Assembly (NCBI GenBank): GCA_043809645.1
Contig: JBDROX010000003.1
Span: 1-58,379 of the forward strand
Direction: 5' to 3'
Source: JBDROX01 sp043809645
GTDB taxonomy: Bacteria; Patescibacteriota; Patescibacteriia; Magasanikbacterales; UBA922
Length of the DNA stretch: 58,379 bases
Under the pieces are notes generated by a model. It was not told where the DNA came from. It was given only the letters and a program-made list of their open reading frames with translations, and searched no databases. Numbering within the stretch: position 1 is the first letter of the stretch; every line of letters starts with the position of its first letter. Below are positions 43,056 through 51,465 of this stretch, piece by piece. The position numbers were made by a program, and so were the translations under genes.

Positions 43056-44300
43056 ATGACACGACAAATAGAAATCATGGCGCCGGCTGGGTCACCAGCT
43101 TCTCTTACCGCTGCATTGGATGCTGGGGCGAACTCAGTGTATTTTGGTGTAGATCGGCTCAATATGCGGAGCCAGGGGGCGACTAATTTTCCTATCGAGG
43201 AATTACCAGATCTGGCGAAGAGGTGCTCAGAAAAAAAAGTAAAGACTTATTTGACCCTCAATGTTGTCTTGTACGACAATGACCTAGATGAGATGAAAGT
43301 GATCTGCGATGCAGCAAAGGATGCGGGTGTGTCTGCGGTGATTGCGGCTGATATTGCGGCGATCCAGTACGCAAGCTCGATTGGACTCGAGGTTCATATT
43401 TCTACACAAGCAAATGTTTCTAATATTGAAGCCGTTCGATTTTACGCAAAATTTGCTGATGTTGTTGTGCTGGCTCGAGAGCTTACTATCGATCAGATTC
43501 AGGATATATGCGACACAATAAAGAATGAAAAAATCACAGGACCTTCTGGAGAACTTCTTCGCATCGAGCTCTTTGTTCACGGAGCACTCTGCGTTTCTAT
43601 CTCTGGAAAATGTTACATGAGTCTCGCTCGTTATAACTGCAGTGCAAATAGAGGGAAGTGTCTACAGGTGTGTAGGAGGGCGTACCGTGTGATAGATGAA
43701 GAGACTGGGGACGAGCTTGTGGTAGACAATAAATTTATAATGTCACCAAAGGATCTGTGTTGCGTCAAGTTTCTCGATAAAATTCTCGATACCGGCGTTT
43801 CTGTTCTCAAGCTCGAAGGTCGTGGAAGATCAGCAGACTATGTTCATACTGTCACAAGGGTCTACCGAGAAGCTGCTGATGCATGTCTTGCTGATGACTT
43901 TTCAGAAGAGAAGGCTGAGGGCTGGGTAAAGGAACTTGAGAGTGTATTTAACAGGGGCTTCTGGCATGGTGGTTATTATCTTGGAAAGAAACTTGGAGAA
44001 TGGGCTGGAGAATATGGCTCCCAAGCAACGATCAAGAAGGAAATGATTGGAAGATTTCAAAAATATTTTGCAAAAGTAAAGATCGGGGAATTTAAAATAG
44101 AAACAGGAGAGCTGAAACTTGGTGACGAGATTGCAGTTATCGGCCCAACAACTGGGTATATAAAGAAAAAGGTAGAGACCATGCGTGTAGAAGACAAAGA
44201 AGTGGAGAGCGCTGTGAAGGGAGATATTGTGACTATTCCATTTGAGGTAAGGGTGAGAAAGAGTGATAAGATATTTGTCTTGAGAGAGGCAAAGAACTAG
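43056..44300 (+). CDS. Peptidase U32 family protein
   Basis: 414 residues: MAPAGSPASLTAALDAGANSV, YFGVDRLNMR, VHISTQANVSN and the U32 signature IELFVHGALCVSISGKCYMS, followed by the Cys cluster NRGKCLQVCRR. Relatives include RlhA and TrhP, which hydroxylate rRNA or tRNA, and putative collagenases. The Cys cluster supports an Fe-S tRNA/rRNA-hydroxylation type rather than a true protease. Monocistronic. Confidence 0.88.
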   Translation: MTRQIEIMAPAGSPASLTAALDAGANSVYFGVDRLNMRSQGATNFPIEELPDLAKRCSEKKVKTYLTLNVVLYDNDLDEMKVICDAAKDAGVSAVIAADIAAIQYASSIGLEVHISTQANVSNIEAVRFYAKFADVVVLARELTIDQIQDICDTIKNEKITGPSGELLRIELFVHGALCVSISGKCYMSLARYNCSANRGKCLQVCRRAYRVIDEETGDELVVDNKFIMSPKDLCCVKFLDKILDTGVSVLKLEGRGRSADYVHTVTRVYREAADACLADDFSEEKAEGWVKELESVFNRGFWHGGYYLGKKLGEWAGEYGSQATIKKEMIGRFQKYFAKVKIGEFKIETGELKLGDEIAVIGPTTGYIKKKVETMRVEDKEVESAVKGDIVTIPFEVRVRKSDKIFVLREAKN

Positions 44301-44324
44301 GCATTGTTTTAGCATTCAAGTATA

Positions 44325-44353
44325 GAAAAAACTCGCCGAATAGCGAGTTTTTT
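44325..44353. terminator. Bidirectional terminator
   Basis: AAAAAACTCGC - CGAATA - GCGAGTTTTTT between the convergent U32 and DUF1003 genes. Confidence 0.8.
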
Positions 44354-44747
44354 ATTTTATTTTTTGAAGCATCCGTTTGACGCTTGCCAGATCTTTCTGA
44401 ATTTGTTCTATTCCACGCTCAGCCCTTCTATTGACTGCATAATCGTACTTTGCGGTTATCCTGTCACGCTCCGCTTGTCGATTTTGACTCATCATGATAA
44501 TGGGAGCCTGGATCGCTGCAAGACACGAGAGACAGAGGTTTAGAAATATAAATGGGTAAGGATCCCAGCGAAGCTCGTACGCGAGAAAATTGATACTCAT
44601 CCAGAAAAGGAGGAATAATCCAAAGGAAATAATGAATATCCAACTTCCCAAAAAATGTGTCAGATGATCAGATGCTTTTTGACCCAGCGTATCTTTGATA
44701 CGCAGCTCGTTTGCAGGATGCTCACCACTGTGATTGTTGTTTTTCAT
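44352..44747 (-). CDS. DUF1003 membrane protein
   Basis: 131 residues from ATG 44747 (MKNNNHSGEHPANELRI). Two helices (GSWIFIISFGLFLLFWM; YPFIFLNLCLSCLAAIQAP) followed by IIMMSQNRQAERDRITAKYDY and a coiled-coil tail, the DUF1003 arrangement. Function unknown. Confidence 0.85.
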   Translation of the reverse strand: MKNNNHSGEHPANELRIKDTLGQKASDHLTHFLGSWIFIISFGLFLLFWMSINFLAYELRWDPYPFIFLNLCLSCLAAIQAPIIMMSQNRQAERDRITAKYDYAVNRRAERGIEQIQKDLASVKRMLQKIK

Positions 44748-44911
44748 ATAGAAAAAGTATATCATATTTTGAAAATCTCTGGAACTAAAGATAGAGAGGG
44801 AGTTTTTTATAAGAATTTTAGAAGATACAAAAACCAGTGCGTTTGAAATTATTTGTTTAATTCTTGTTAGGGTCTTGGAATTTGTTCCTTTATGAGTTAG
44901 TATACTTGCAT

Positions 44912-45877
44912 ATGATTCTATTTTTATTCGGCAAAGATTCGTATAGAAGCCGACAACAACTCAAGAAAATGATGGAGAAATTTAAACAAGATAGAGACCC
45001 ACAAGGCCTCAACATTATTCGAGTTGATGCAGAAAAGGACGCGCGACAGGTACTAGAACAAATGCTTGGAATGCCATTTCTTGCAGAAAAGAGGATGGTG
45101 GTTATAGAGAATTTGCTCATCTCAAAAGAAAAAGAGCTGCAGCAGGAAGTTTTAAAAAGAGTGGAGGAGAAAAGCCTGCCAGACTCAAATGTTATTGTGT
45201 TTTGGGAAGGAATTGATACGTGTAAAACAAAAGATGCCAAAGCACTCCTCGAAAGGCTTGGAAAAGAAAAGTTTGCACAGCAGTTTGATCTATTGACTGG
45301 AGTGAAGCTCCAGGCTTGGATCGAAACAGAGGTGAAAGAACGGGGTGGAGAGATAGACAGGGATGCCTCCAAATATCTCGCCGATCATGTTGGTGGAGAT
45401 ATGTGGCAGCTTAGCAGGTTACTTGATCAGCTTATTGCTTACAAAGATGAAGAGGGGATTGTTCAGGCAGATGTTCAGCTTTTTCTTGACCAAAAAGTAG
45501 ATGACAATATTTTCAACCTTGTCGACTCTATTGTTGGAAAGAATCCAAAGCAAGTTTTTCAAATGATTTCTGAACAGTATAGGCAAGGGAAAGACGCAGG
45601 GTATGTTTTTGCAATGATTCTCAGACAGTTTCGAATTTTGCTTGAAATCAGAGATCTGATGGAGAGAGAAGATGAGTCTCGAAGTGATGTGCTCGCCAAA
45701 AAACTCAGCCTTCATCCTTTTGTTGTAAAGAAGTCACTTCCACTGGCAAACAGATATTCGATGGAACATTTAAAAGAAATATACAGAGAACTTCTCGATC
45801 TTGATATCGCGACCAAGACTGGCGCTGGTGATCAGAAGATGCTTCTCGATGTGTTTGTGGGGAGGAGAGTCATTTAG
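44912..45877 (+). CDS. holA: DNA polymerase III delta subunit
   Basis: 321 residues from ATG 44912 (MILFLFGKDSYRSRQQLKKM). Clamp-loader subunit that opens the DnaN ring. FWEGIDTCKTKDAKALLERL, DVQLFLDQKVDDNIFNLVDSI and AMILRQFRILLEIRDLMERE match HolA; FGKDSY is the degenerate P-loop region. Confidence 0.9.
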   Translation: MILFLFGKDSYRSRQQLKKMMEKFKQDRDPQGLNIIRVDAEKDARQVLEQMLGMPFLAEKRMVVIENLLISKEKELQQEVLKRVEEKSLPDSNVIVFWEGIDTCKTKDAKALLERLGKEKFAQQFDLLTGVKLQAWIETEVKERGGEIDRDASKYLADHVGGDMWQLSRLLDQLIAYKDEEGIVQADVQLFLDQKVDDNIFNLVDSIVGKNPKQVFQMISEQYRQGKDAGYVFAMILRQFRILLEIRDLMEREDESRSDVLAKKLSLHPFVVKKSLPLANRYSMEHLKEIYRELLDLDIATKTGAGDQKMLLDVFVGRRVI

Positions 45878-45940
45878 GCACTCAAACATTTAAAGCCTTT
45901 TCAAACTTTTTCTTTTCTAAAAAGAGGGTAGCCTGTCTAA

Positions 45941-45968
45941 AAAAAATCACCAAGATGGTGATTTTTTA
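45941..45968. terminator. Bidirectional terminator
   Basis: AAAAAATCACCA - AGA - TGGTGATTTTTT between convergent holA and the TrmB-like gene. Confidence 0.85.
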
Positions 45969-47552
45969 TTCCTTTGCAATACTCCACAACATGTCGAACT
46001 GTTTTCGGAAGCCGGAAATAATATTGGGATTTTCATAAACTGTAGAAAAGGCCTTGGGTCCAAAATATGTAATTGTAGCCTTGTTCTTGAATATGTGAAT
46101 CTCGACTGGGTTTTCGTATGTGTCTGGAAGGTACTTGGTGTGTATGTATTGGAATGTCGGATCCCCCACAGAGCTCACCTGCTTTTCAAAGTACTCCCTG
46201 TGTTTTTCATAGAGAATGATATGCTTATGAATTTTGTGCTCGATGAGAAATTTGTTGTGGTAGAGAAAAAGATCGTCGACTCTCTTCTTTACCTCTTCGT
46301 CACCTGGCTTTCCATACCCAGCCCCAATAACATATTCAGCTCCACCGTCGCTTATCAAGTCATCCAAGACTGTTTTATTGAATAGTCCTTCCACATTTTT
46401 CCATCCTGTAAGAGTTTGAACTTCTTGGTTCCAAAGATAATCAAAATAATTGAGATATCCTTTGGCCATTTCTTCGTTCTCAATTATATTCACGTATCCA
46501 CCATCCTTCCAAATAATGTTTGCAACTTTGTTTCCATATATGCAAATAACGTGCGGACTTGAGACAGATTCAGGAAGGTACTTATAAAAATATCCAGGTT
46601 CGTTTCTGATGCTCGAGTGGCTTTCTGTTCCAGAGAGGTCTGCCCCCGCATCGACGAGGTCGTGCCATTCAATTCCTTTCTTTCTTCTCACTTCTTTGCA
46701 TTTCTGTGCCTCTTCTGGAAAGTACACATCCATACTGTCTTTGCTTCCGCCAATCCAGTACACTTTGTCGACTGTACCAATGTCCTCCAAGAATATGCGT
46801 ATTCCCTTTTCTCCGCGCAAATTTTGTGATTTATCTTCCCAAAGAAATTCAAAATATTCTTTGTAACTTTCGACCAGATCATGATTGAAAATTTCTATGA
46901 TGGTATATGGCTCTGTAAAAATAAAAATGAGCACTCTATCTTTGATAATATTAATCTCACTATCTTTTCTGGCAATGTCAGGGATCAGTTTGAATTCTGT
47001 AAGGCCCTCGGTCTCTTTGATGTATGTGCTCTCTTTTTCATCCAAGTATCCGCTCACACCTTTCATGTGAATCCCATGCTCCACTTGGAGTTTGGCAAAC
47101 AAATCAATATTTTTTTTGCCATTTATTTCAAAAAAATTTGGGGACAGACCAAGCACATACCAGTAATCATCTTTGGCAAGTGTGGAATAGAGTTCCAGAT
47201 ATTTTTTTTGAATTTCTTCTTTTCCTTCGTACACAATCACTTCTTGCGAAGATACTCTATGTTTTGCAAGGAGTTCTTCAATAATATCTTCTGCAAGTTT
47301 TTTCTTTTCTTCCACTTCACCCATGATTCGCGCTGGATCAAGGGCAACATACACAGCCACACCCCTTTTTGTATTTTTTGAGACCAATTTCTTCTCTTCT
47401 AGCAGGTCGAGGGCAGTGTATACCAGGTTTCTGTGCATACCAGTTCTCCGTACGAGTTCCCCTGCTTTGGCCTCTCCTAGCTCAAAAAGTGTCAAATATA
47501 CGGTCGAAAGGTTCTTTGTAAACCCTAGTTTTTGTAAATCCTTAATAAGCAT
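45966..47552 (-). CDS. TrmB-family regulator with triplicated sensor domain
   Basis: 528 residues. N-terminal winged HTH (LQKLGFTKNLSTVYLTLFEL; ELVRRTGMHRNLVYTALD) followed by three copies of one effector-like module: copy 1 about 120-245 (YWYVLGLSPNFFE ... IIEIFNHDLVESYKEYFEFLW), copy 2 about 260-385 (VYWIGGSKDSMDVYF ... MAKGYLNYFDYLW), copy 3 about 395-525 (YVIGAGYGKPGDEE ... IISGFRKQFDMLW). The normal family size is one copy, about 250-350 residues, as in the paralogue at 51632. Promoter 47620-47648 overlaps an inverted repeat, suggesting autoregulation. The ligand is unknown. Confidence 0.82.
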   Translation of the reverse strand: MLIKDLQKLGFTKNLSTVYLTLFELGEAKAGELVRRTGMHRNLVYTALDLLEEKKLVSKNTKRGVAVYVALDPARIMGEVEEKKKLAEDIIEELLAKHRVSSQEVIVYEGKEEIQKKYLELYSTLAKDDYWYVLGLSPNFFEINGKKNIDLFAKLQVEHGIHMKGVSGYLDEKESTYIKETEGLTEFKLIPDIARKDSEINIIKDRVLIFIFTEPYTIIEIFNHDLVESYKEYFEFLWEDKSQNLRGEKGIRIFLEDIGTVDKVYWIGGSKDSMDVYFPEEAQKCKEVRRKKGIEWHDLVDAGADLSGTESHSSIRNEPGYFYKYLPESVSSPHVICIYGNKVANIIWKDGGYVNIIENEEMAKGYLNYFDYLWNQEVQTLTGWKNVEGLFNKTVLDDLISDGGAEYVIGAGYGKPGDEEVKKRVDDLFLYHNKFLIEHKIHKHIILYEKHREYFEKQVSSVGDPTFQYIHTKYLPDTYENPVEIHIFKNKATITYFGPKAFSTVYENPNIISGFRKQFDMLWSIAKE

Positions 47553-47619
47553 AGTTTTCTATTTTGTCACAATGTGTATGACAGGTATGTATAAATTTGC
47601 TCTATATTAAGCTATATAT

Positions 47620-47648
47620 ATCATATAGAAAGTGTCACCACATGTCAA
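47620..47648 (-). promoter_or_regulatory. Promoter and operator of the triplicated TrmB gene
   Basis: Minus-strand TTGACA (47643-47648), 17 bases, TATGAT (47620-47625). The inverted repeat TGTCAC-N10-GTGACA (47633-47654) covers the -35 box. Confidence 0.7.
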
Positions 47649-47657
47649 GTGACAGAC

Positions 47658-47686
47658 TTGACAAAGAACTGAAAACACGCTATAAT
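47658..47686 (+). promoter_or_regulatory. Perfect consensus promoter of unit H
   Basis: TTGACA (47658-47663), 17 bases, TATAAT (47681-47686), back-to-back with the TrmB promoter; the two -35 boxes are 9 bases apart and the TrmB operator lies between and beside them. A leader of about 115 bases follows, with a GAGAG/CTCTC hairpin. Confidence 0.8.
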
Positions 47687-47809
47687 TTGCTGTTATCAAC
47701 ATAACAAATCGTTCATTACAGTCTAGAAGTGAGAGATCGATCCGGCTCTCATGGCAACCACAGGTGTGGAAGCCAGCAGTAACCGGATTGAGATCTTCAG
47801 GAGGAAGTC

Positions 47810-48430
47810 ATGATCCGTTCGATCGTTATCATTCTCGTCGTTCTTTCCGTCAATTTCCTCACCGCGGACGCGAAGGCTCAGTATGGCTTCGTCGAGTTCC
47901 AGGCTCAGGCCGAGAGTGGCCTGTTCGTGCCGACGGTCGACCTCCTTGTCGGCGGAACGATCGCAAAAACCCGGTTCGGCACCCTCGGGGTCGAGGGGTT
48001 TGCTCTCGTATCCGACGGCTGGGCCGAGCTCTACGCTGGACCGACCTGGACCATCATCCCTGAGCTCACCATCGGACTCTTCGCCGGCATGGAGACTGGT
48101 CCAGAGACGCTTCCGCGTTTCGCGACCACAGTCATCGTAAACTACGAGGAGTTCAGCTTCTTCGGTGCTGTGGAGTTCAATACTCGCAGCTTCGATGGCG
48201 AGCAGACCGGCCTATGGTATCGCCTCGTCGCCACCGGCTCGGCCACGAGTTGGCTGAAGGTCGGCGTGGAGTGGCGACGGTTCGCGGGTCTCGGTCCACA
48301 CGTTGCCGTCAAGATCCCAGAGACCCCCGTGGGTCTCTGGGTTAGCTGGATGCCGCTCGAGCCCGAAGGACTCGACGGCAACATCGTGAACCTCGACCGT
48401 TTCCTCCTAGGAGGGAAGGTCGGGTTCTGA
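47810..48430 (+). CDS. Secreted beta-barrel-like protein (unit H)
   Basis: 206 residues. SD AGGAGG 7 bases before ATG. Signal peptide MIRSIVIILVVLSVNF...AKA. The mature part alternates hydrophobic and polar residues in strand pairs (FGTLGVEGFALVSDGWAELY; WTIIPELTIGLFAGM; SFFGAVEFNTRSFDG; LKVGVEWRRFAGLG) and ends LDRFLLGGKVGF, with a terminal Phe as in outer-membrane barrels. High GC with GTC/CTC/ATC codons. A barrel of this type would suit a diderm donor rather than a Patescibacterium; transfer is likely. Confidence 0.7.
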   Translation: MIRSIVIILVVLSVNFLTADAKAQYGFVEFQAQAESGLFVPTVDLLVGGTIAKTRFGTLGVEGFALVSDGWAELYAGPTWTIIPELTIGLFAGMETGPETLPRFATTVIVNYEEFSFFGAVEFNTRSFDGEQTGLWYRLVATGSATSWLKVGVEWRRFAGLGPHVAVKIPETPVGLWVSWMPLEPEGLDGNIVNLDRFLLGGKVGF

Positions 48431-48464
48431 AACACAGGCCTGGTGTGAGCCTTTGATCACATTA

Positions 48465-48506
48465 CCCCATGTTAGCTAGTAGTTGAACTCGAACACTAGC
48501 ATGGGG
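48465..48506 (+). terminator. GC hairpin after unit H
   Basis: CCCCATG...GCTAGT and ACTAGC...ATGGGG pair over a 14-base loop; a weak T-run follows after 12 bases. A second U-tailed hairpin (AAAAACACCGC-TTGATG-CGGGTTTTTTT) lies at 48552-48582. Confidence 0.6.
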
Positions 48507-48586
48507 ACATCAACTCTTTTTATCACATGGTGTGGTGGAAGGCGAGAGAATAAAAAAACACCGCTTGATGCGGGTTTTTTTGTATA

Positions 48587-48616
48587 TTGACAAAGGCATG
48601 CTTTTATGTTTATCAT
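48587..48616 (+). promoter_or_regulatory. Promoter of unit I
   Basis: TTGACA (48587-48592), 18-base spacer, TATCAT (48611-48616), directly after the terminator U-tract. Confidence 0.55.
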
Positions 48617-48658
48617 ATGTGCACGTTCAAATGGGTCAAAGGCCCTAGGAGGGAATCA

Positions 48659-49369
48659 ATGAAACCAGTATTTTGCGTGCTCATTGCAGCGCTGCTGCTG
48701 CTAATCGGATCTTGCTCGGACAACACAAGTGCTGATCAGGATCTCAGGATCGTCTGCGTGACGACCAGTGACTGCCCCAGCGGAATTTGCGTGTTCGAAG
48801 GTACTGTTGGCCACTGCTCGGAGTGTCCACCGTGCGGAGACGGTGAGCGCTGCAACGCTCAGACAGGCAACTGCGAGAAGATCTTGCCGTGCGGCGCGTT
48901 GTTCGAATGTCCTTTGGGACAACTTTGCAGTTCTGGGGAATGTGTGCTCGGCTGTGGCGTGACCACGCTGGAGGGCTGCTGCGCGCTGCCTGCTGACCCT
49001 CCTGACGAGCCTGATGCAGAAGACTCTTCCGATGCCATTGAAGAAGATGTGGTCCCAGTGCCCGCGGCGCGAGTGGATCCTCTTTGCGGCGGATCACTGC
49101 CGCTGGTGTGCATCGAAGGTCGGTATTGTGCAGTGCAGGACAACTGTGCGAGCGACGACGACTGCCCGCTCGGGTATGAGTGCTCGGACACGCTCCAGTG
49201 TCTACTCCTCATCATCGGCGATTCACCGGTCGATCCAGGTCCGACATCGCCGTGCCTGTGCTCAGAGGCAGGCTGCGACCAGAACAACTGCGTGCAGTGC
49301 CTCAAGCCAAATGACTGTGGTCCTCCTCAGCACTGGCAGTGTCAGGAGAACCTCTGCAAGGAGAAGTAG
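48659..49369 (+). CDS. Cys-rich myxobacterial-style lipoprotein (unit I)
   Basis: 236 residues; ATG 48659 has AGGAGG 6-7 bases upstream. Signal peptide MKPVFCVLIAALLLLIGSC with lipobox IGSC. The mature part is full of Cys motifs: CVTTSDCPSGICVFEG, CSECPPCGDGERCNAQTGNC, CASDDDCPLGYECSDTLQC, and a C-terminal CVQCLKPNDCGPPQHWQC. Such CxxDxDCPxGxxC modules are common in myxobacterial surface proteins. GC-rich codons. Same style as unit F but not a copy. Confidence 0.75.
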   Translation: MKPVFCVLIAALLLLIGSCSDNTSADQDLRIVCVTTSDCPSGICVFEGTVGHCSECPPCGDGERCNAQTGNCEKILPCGALFECPLGQLCSSGECVLGCGVTTLEGCCALPADPPDEPDAEDSSDAIEEDVVPVPAARVDPLCGGSLPLVCIEGRYCAVQDNCASDDDCPLGYECSDTLQCLLLIIGDSPVDPGPTSPCLCSEAGCDQNNCVQCLKPNDCGPPQHWQCQENLCKEK

Positions 49370-49527
49370 AGGCAAGGCGCAGGTCACGATATTTCGGTGT
49401 AAGATGCACCATTCAAGTCTGTCTAACTCTGTGTCATACCGATACAGGGTCGTGGTGTTGGGGAGCCACGAGACGATAAATCCCATTCCTACTATTGTTT
49501 TTACTTTTGTAAAAGTAATTGAGGAAA

Positions 49528-49557
49528 CAAAAAATCCCGATTCAGTCGGGACTTTTG
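49528..49557. terminator. Terminator between unit I and rpsT
   Basis: AAAATCCCGA - TTCAG - TCGGGACTTTT; U-tracts on both sides. Between 49370 and 49527 I see only a CGTGG/CCACG hairpin (about 49451-49471). Confidence 0.75.
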
Positions 49558-49562
49558 TTTTT

Positions 49563-49826
49563 TTATTTTGTTTCTTTCGCAACCCTTTTCATGAGTCGAG
49601 AGATTTTTCTGGAAGCAGTATTCTTCTTGATCACACCAGCCTTGGCTGCTTTGTCCAGAGTTTTCTGAACAGCAGTAGTCAGTGGTTTGAGTTCCTTTTC
49701 TCCAGCAGCAAGTGCTTTTGTTACATTCTTGATTGCATCTTTGTATGCATTTTTCTTTTCAAGATTTCTTTCAGCACGTTTCTTTGCCTGGCGAACATCT
49801 TTTATTGATGCTTTTTTAATTGGCAT
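49563..49826 (-). CDS. rpsT: Ribosomal protein S20
   Basis: 87 residues: MPIKKASIKDVRQAKKRAER, NAYKDAIKNVTKALAAGE, KAAKAGVIKKNTASRKISRL. A three-helix 16S-binding protein, standard length. Monocistronic. Confidence 0.95.
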   Translation of the reverse strand: MPIKKASIKDVRQAKKRAERNLEKKNAYKDAIKNVTKALAAGEKELKPLTTAVQKTLDKAAKAGVIKKNTASRKISRLMKRVAKETK

Positions 49827-49942
49827 AAAAAATAGTTGAATGGTTTATGGGTTGAATAGTTCGAGTGTGTCCATCTACGGTGGATCAGCTTGTAGCTGAA
49901 GAGCGGGGATATTATACTGAATAGAGCTCTTTTTGTCAAGTC

Positions 49943-51061
49943 TTAGTCTTCAAGACGCGGTTTATCGAGTTGAAGTGGTTCTATTTCACGTTCTCCGTCT
50001 GTGATACGCACGACATCTTTATCTATCTTCCCAAGTTCTTTGTAGGCAGTGTTGTAATGATTGACTGTAGTTGACATACTTCCTCCGAGTTTCTTCATAT
50101 AGTCTTCGTATGCTTTCACATGCTTGCCTAGCATCTCAACGTTCTTCTGGATTCCCTTTGCGCTTTCCTCAATCTTGAGAGCTCGAAGTCCCTGCAACAC
50201 TGTTTGGAGATATGCAGCAAACGTTGTTGGGGAGACGATAATTACTTTCTTTTCTTTGAATGCATACTCAATGAGGCTTCTGGTGTTGACCTTCACAGCC
50301 CCAACTTCATTTACTAATAAATCATAATAGATAGCTTCGGCCGGAATAAACATGAAGGCAAATTCAAGTGTTCCCTCTTTCATTTTAATATATTTGGATG
50401 TTTCATCAATTCTTTTTTTCAAATCATTTTTAAAATCTTTTTCAAGTACAGCTTTTTTCTCTTCATCTTTTTCCTCGAGAATCCTGTTGTAATTATCCAG
50501 AGAAAACTTTGCATCTACTGGGATGAGACCATCTTTTGTCTTCACAACTGCATCAACAATATCTCCATCCGCGAATTTATATTGAAATTCAAAGGCTGTT
50601 GGTGGCAAAATATTTTCTAATACCAGTTGCAAACCAGCTTCACCAAGGTTCCCTCTGTGTTTCTGGTTTGTAAGAACTCTTTCCAGATTTGAAAGCTGTT
50701 CAGAAAATCCAATCACTTGCTGATTTGTTTTATCAAGGCTTGTGAGTTTCTCTGTAATGTCAGCAATCATCTTTGTGCTTTGTCCAGTCACCCCCTGCAT
50801 CATCTTTGTGCTTTGGCCGAATTGTTCTTGAATCGTACGATTGAGAGATGACTGTGTATCGTTCATGGATTTTTGCGTGTCGGTCATCTTCTGATCCAAA
50901 GTTCGTGTCAATTCCTGAATCTGATTTTGCATCATCACAAATTGATTTTGCTCACCTTCTTTTGGCGTTTGACTTTCCTGAAATTTTTTGTAGAGTAAAA
51001 AAAGAAGTATAAGTGCTCCAACAAGTAAGATTGACAGGACGATGAGGAGTACATTTGTCAT
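49943..51061 (-). CDS. rmuC: RmuC-like DNA recombination protein
   Basis: 372 residues from ATG 51061 (MTNVLLIVLSILLVGALILL), which gives an N-terminal membrane helix. A long coiled coil follows (EQNQFVMMQNQIQELTRTL; TQKSMNDTQSSLNRTIQE), then the nuclease-like core RGNLGEAGLQLVLENILP, FADGDIVDAVVKTKDG and IPVDAKFSLDNY. RmuC limits inversions between repeats. The frame extends further upstream through a hairpin region without a start signal. Confidence 0.9.
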   Translation of the reverse strand: MTNVLLIVLSILLVGALILLFLLYKKFQESQTPKEGEQNQFVMMQNQIQELTRTLDQKMTDTQKSMNDTQSSLNRTIQEQFGQSTKMMQGVTGQSTKMIADITEKLTSLDKTNQQVIGFSEQLSNLERVLTNQKHRGNLGEAGLQLVLENILPPTAFEFQYKFADGDIVDAVVKTKDGLIPVDAKFSLDNYNRILEEKDEEKKAVLEKDFKNDLKKRIDETSKYIKMKEGTLEFAFMFIPAEAIYYDLLVNEVGAVKVNTRSLIEYAFKEKKVIIVSPTTFAAYLQTVLQGLRALKIEESAKGIQKNVEMLGKHVKAYEDYMKKLGGSMSTTVNHYNTAYKELGKIDKDVVRITDGEREIEPLQLDKPRLED

Positions 51062-51221
51062 AGCCTTTGCAGTTATTTTAGCCAGGGTATTATAGCCATA
51101 AAAAACAAATAACACCAATATGGTGTATTGCCGGGTATTTGTTATGCGCCCCCGGTTGGCGCTCTGTGCGTGTATCAGCGAGTCGGTAGTGTAACCGACC
51201 GCTAGAGCTTGTGAGCTCACG
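51062..51221 (-). terminator. Hairpin cluster after unit J
   Basis: Read on the minus strand: AGTCGGT-TACACT-ACCGACT type hairpin (about 51181-51200), GCGCC-AACCGGG-GGCGC (about 51146-51162) and an AACACCA-ATA-TGGTGTT terminator with a T-rich tail (about 51110-51127). The rmuC start lies behind it. Confidence 0.45.
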
Positions 51222-51362
51222 TCATCTTCCTCGAAAGTGTCGGGCCATCATGGGTTCTTGCTCCTTGGCCGCGGCCAGTTTGTAGCAAAGCTTCTCTACC
51301 TCTCTCTTGAGTCTCTCGACTTCAGCCTCAAGCTCACGAATTCTTTTGTCCTTCTTATCCAT
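51222..51362 (-). CDS. Orphan 46-residue coiled-coil protein (unit J)
   Basis: ATG 51362 preceded by GGGGGAG. MDKKDKRIRELEAEVERL, then KREVEKLCYKLAAAKEQE: a regular heptad pattern over about 35 residues, one Cys. Ends TGA. GC-balanced codons and flanking GC hairpins resemble the other solitary units. Function unknown. Confidence 0.55.
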   Translation of the reverse strand: MDKKDKRIRELEAEVERLKREVEKLCYKLAAAKEQEPMMARHFRGR

Positions 51363-51436
51363 GCTCTACTCCCCCAATATAAGGTCTCGGTGGTGGGTAC
51401 TAAAAGGGTTTGTACCTGTGAGGACACTTTATGTCC

Positions 51437-51465
51437 TTGACAAGTAACAGAGCCTTATATATAAT
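51437..51465 (+). promoter_or_regulatory. Perfect consensus promoter of the second TrmB-like gene
   Basis: TTGACA (51437-51442), 17 bases, TATAAT (51460-51465). About 20 bases downstream lie the palindrome ATCACCACGTGGTGGT (51484-51499) and GGTATATACC (51497-51506), a probable operator at the transcription start. A leader of about 160 bases follows. Confidence 0.75.
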
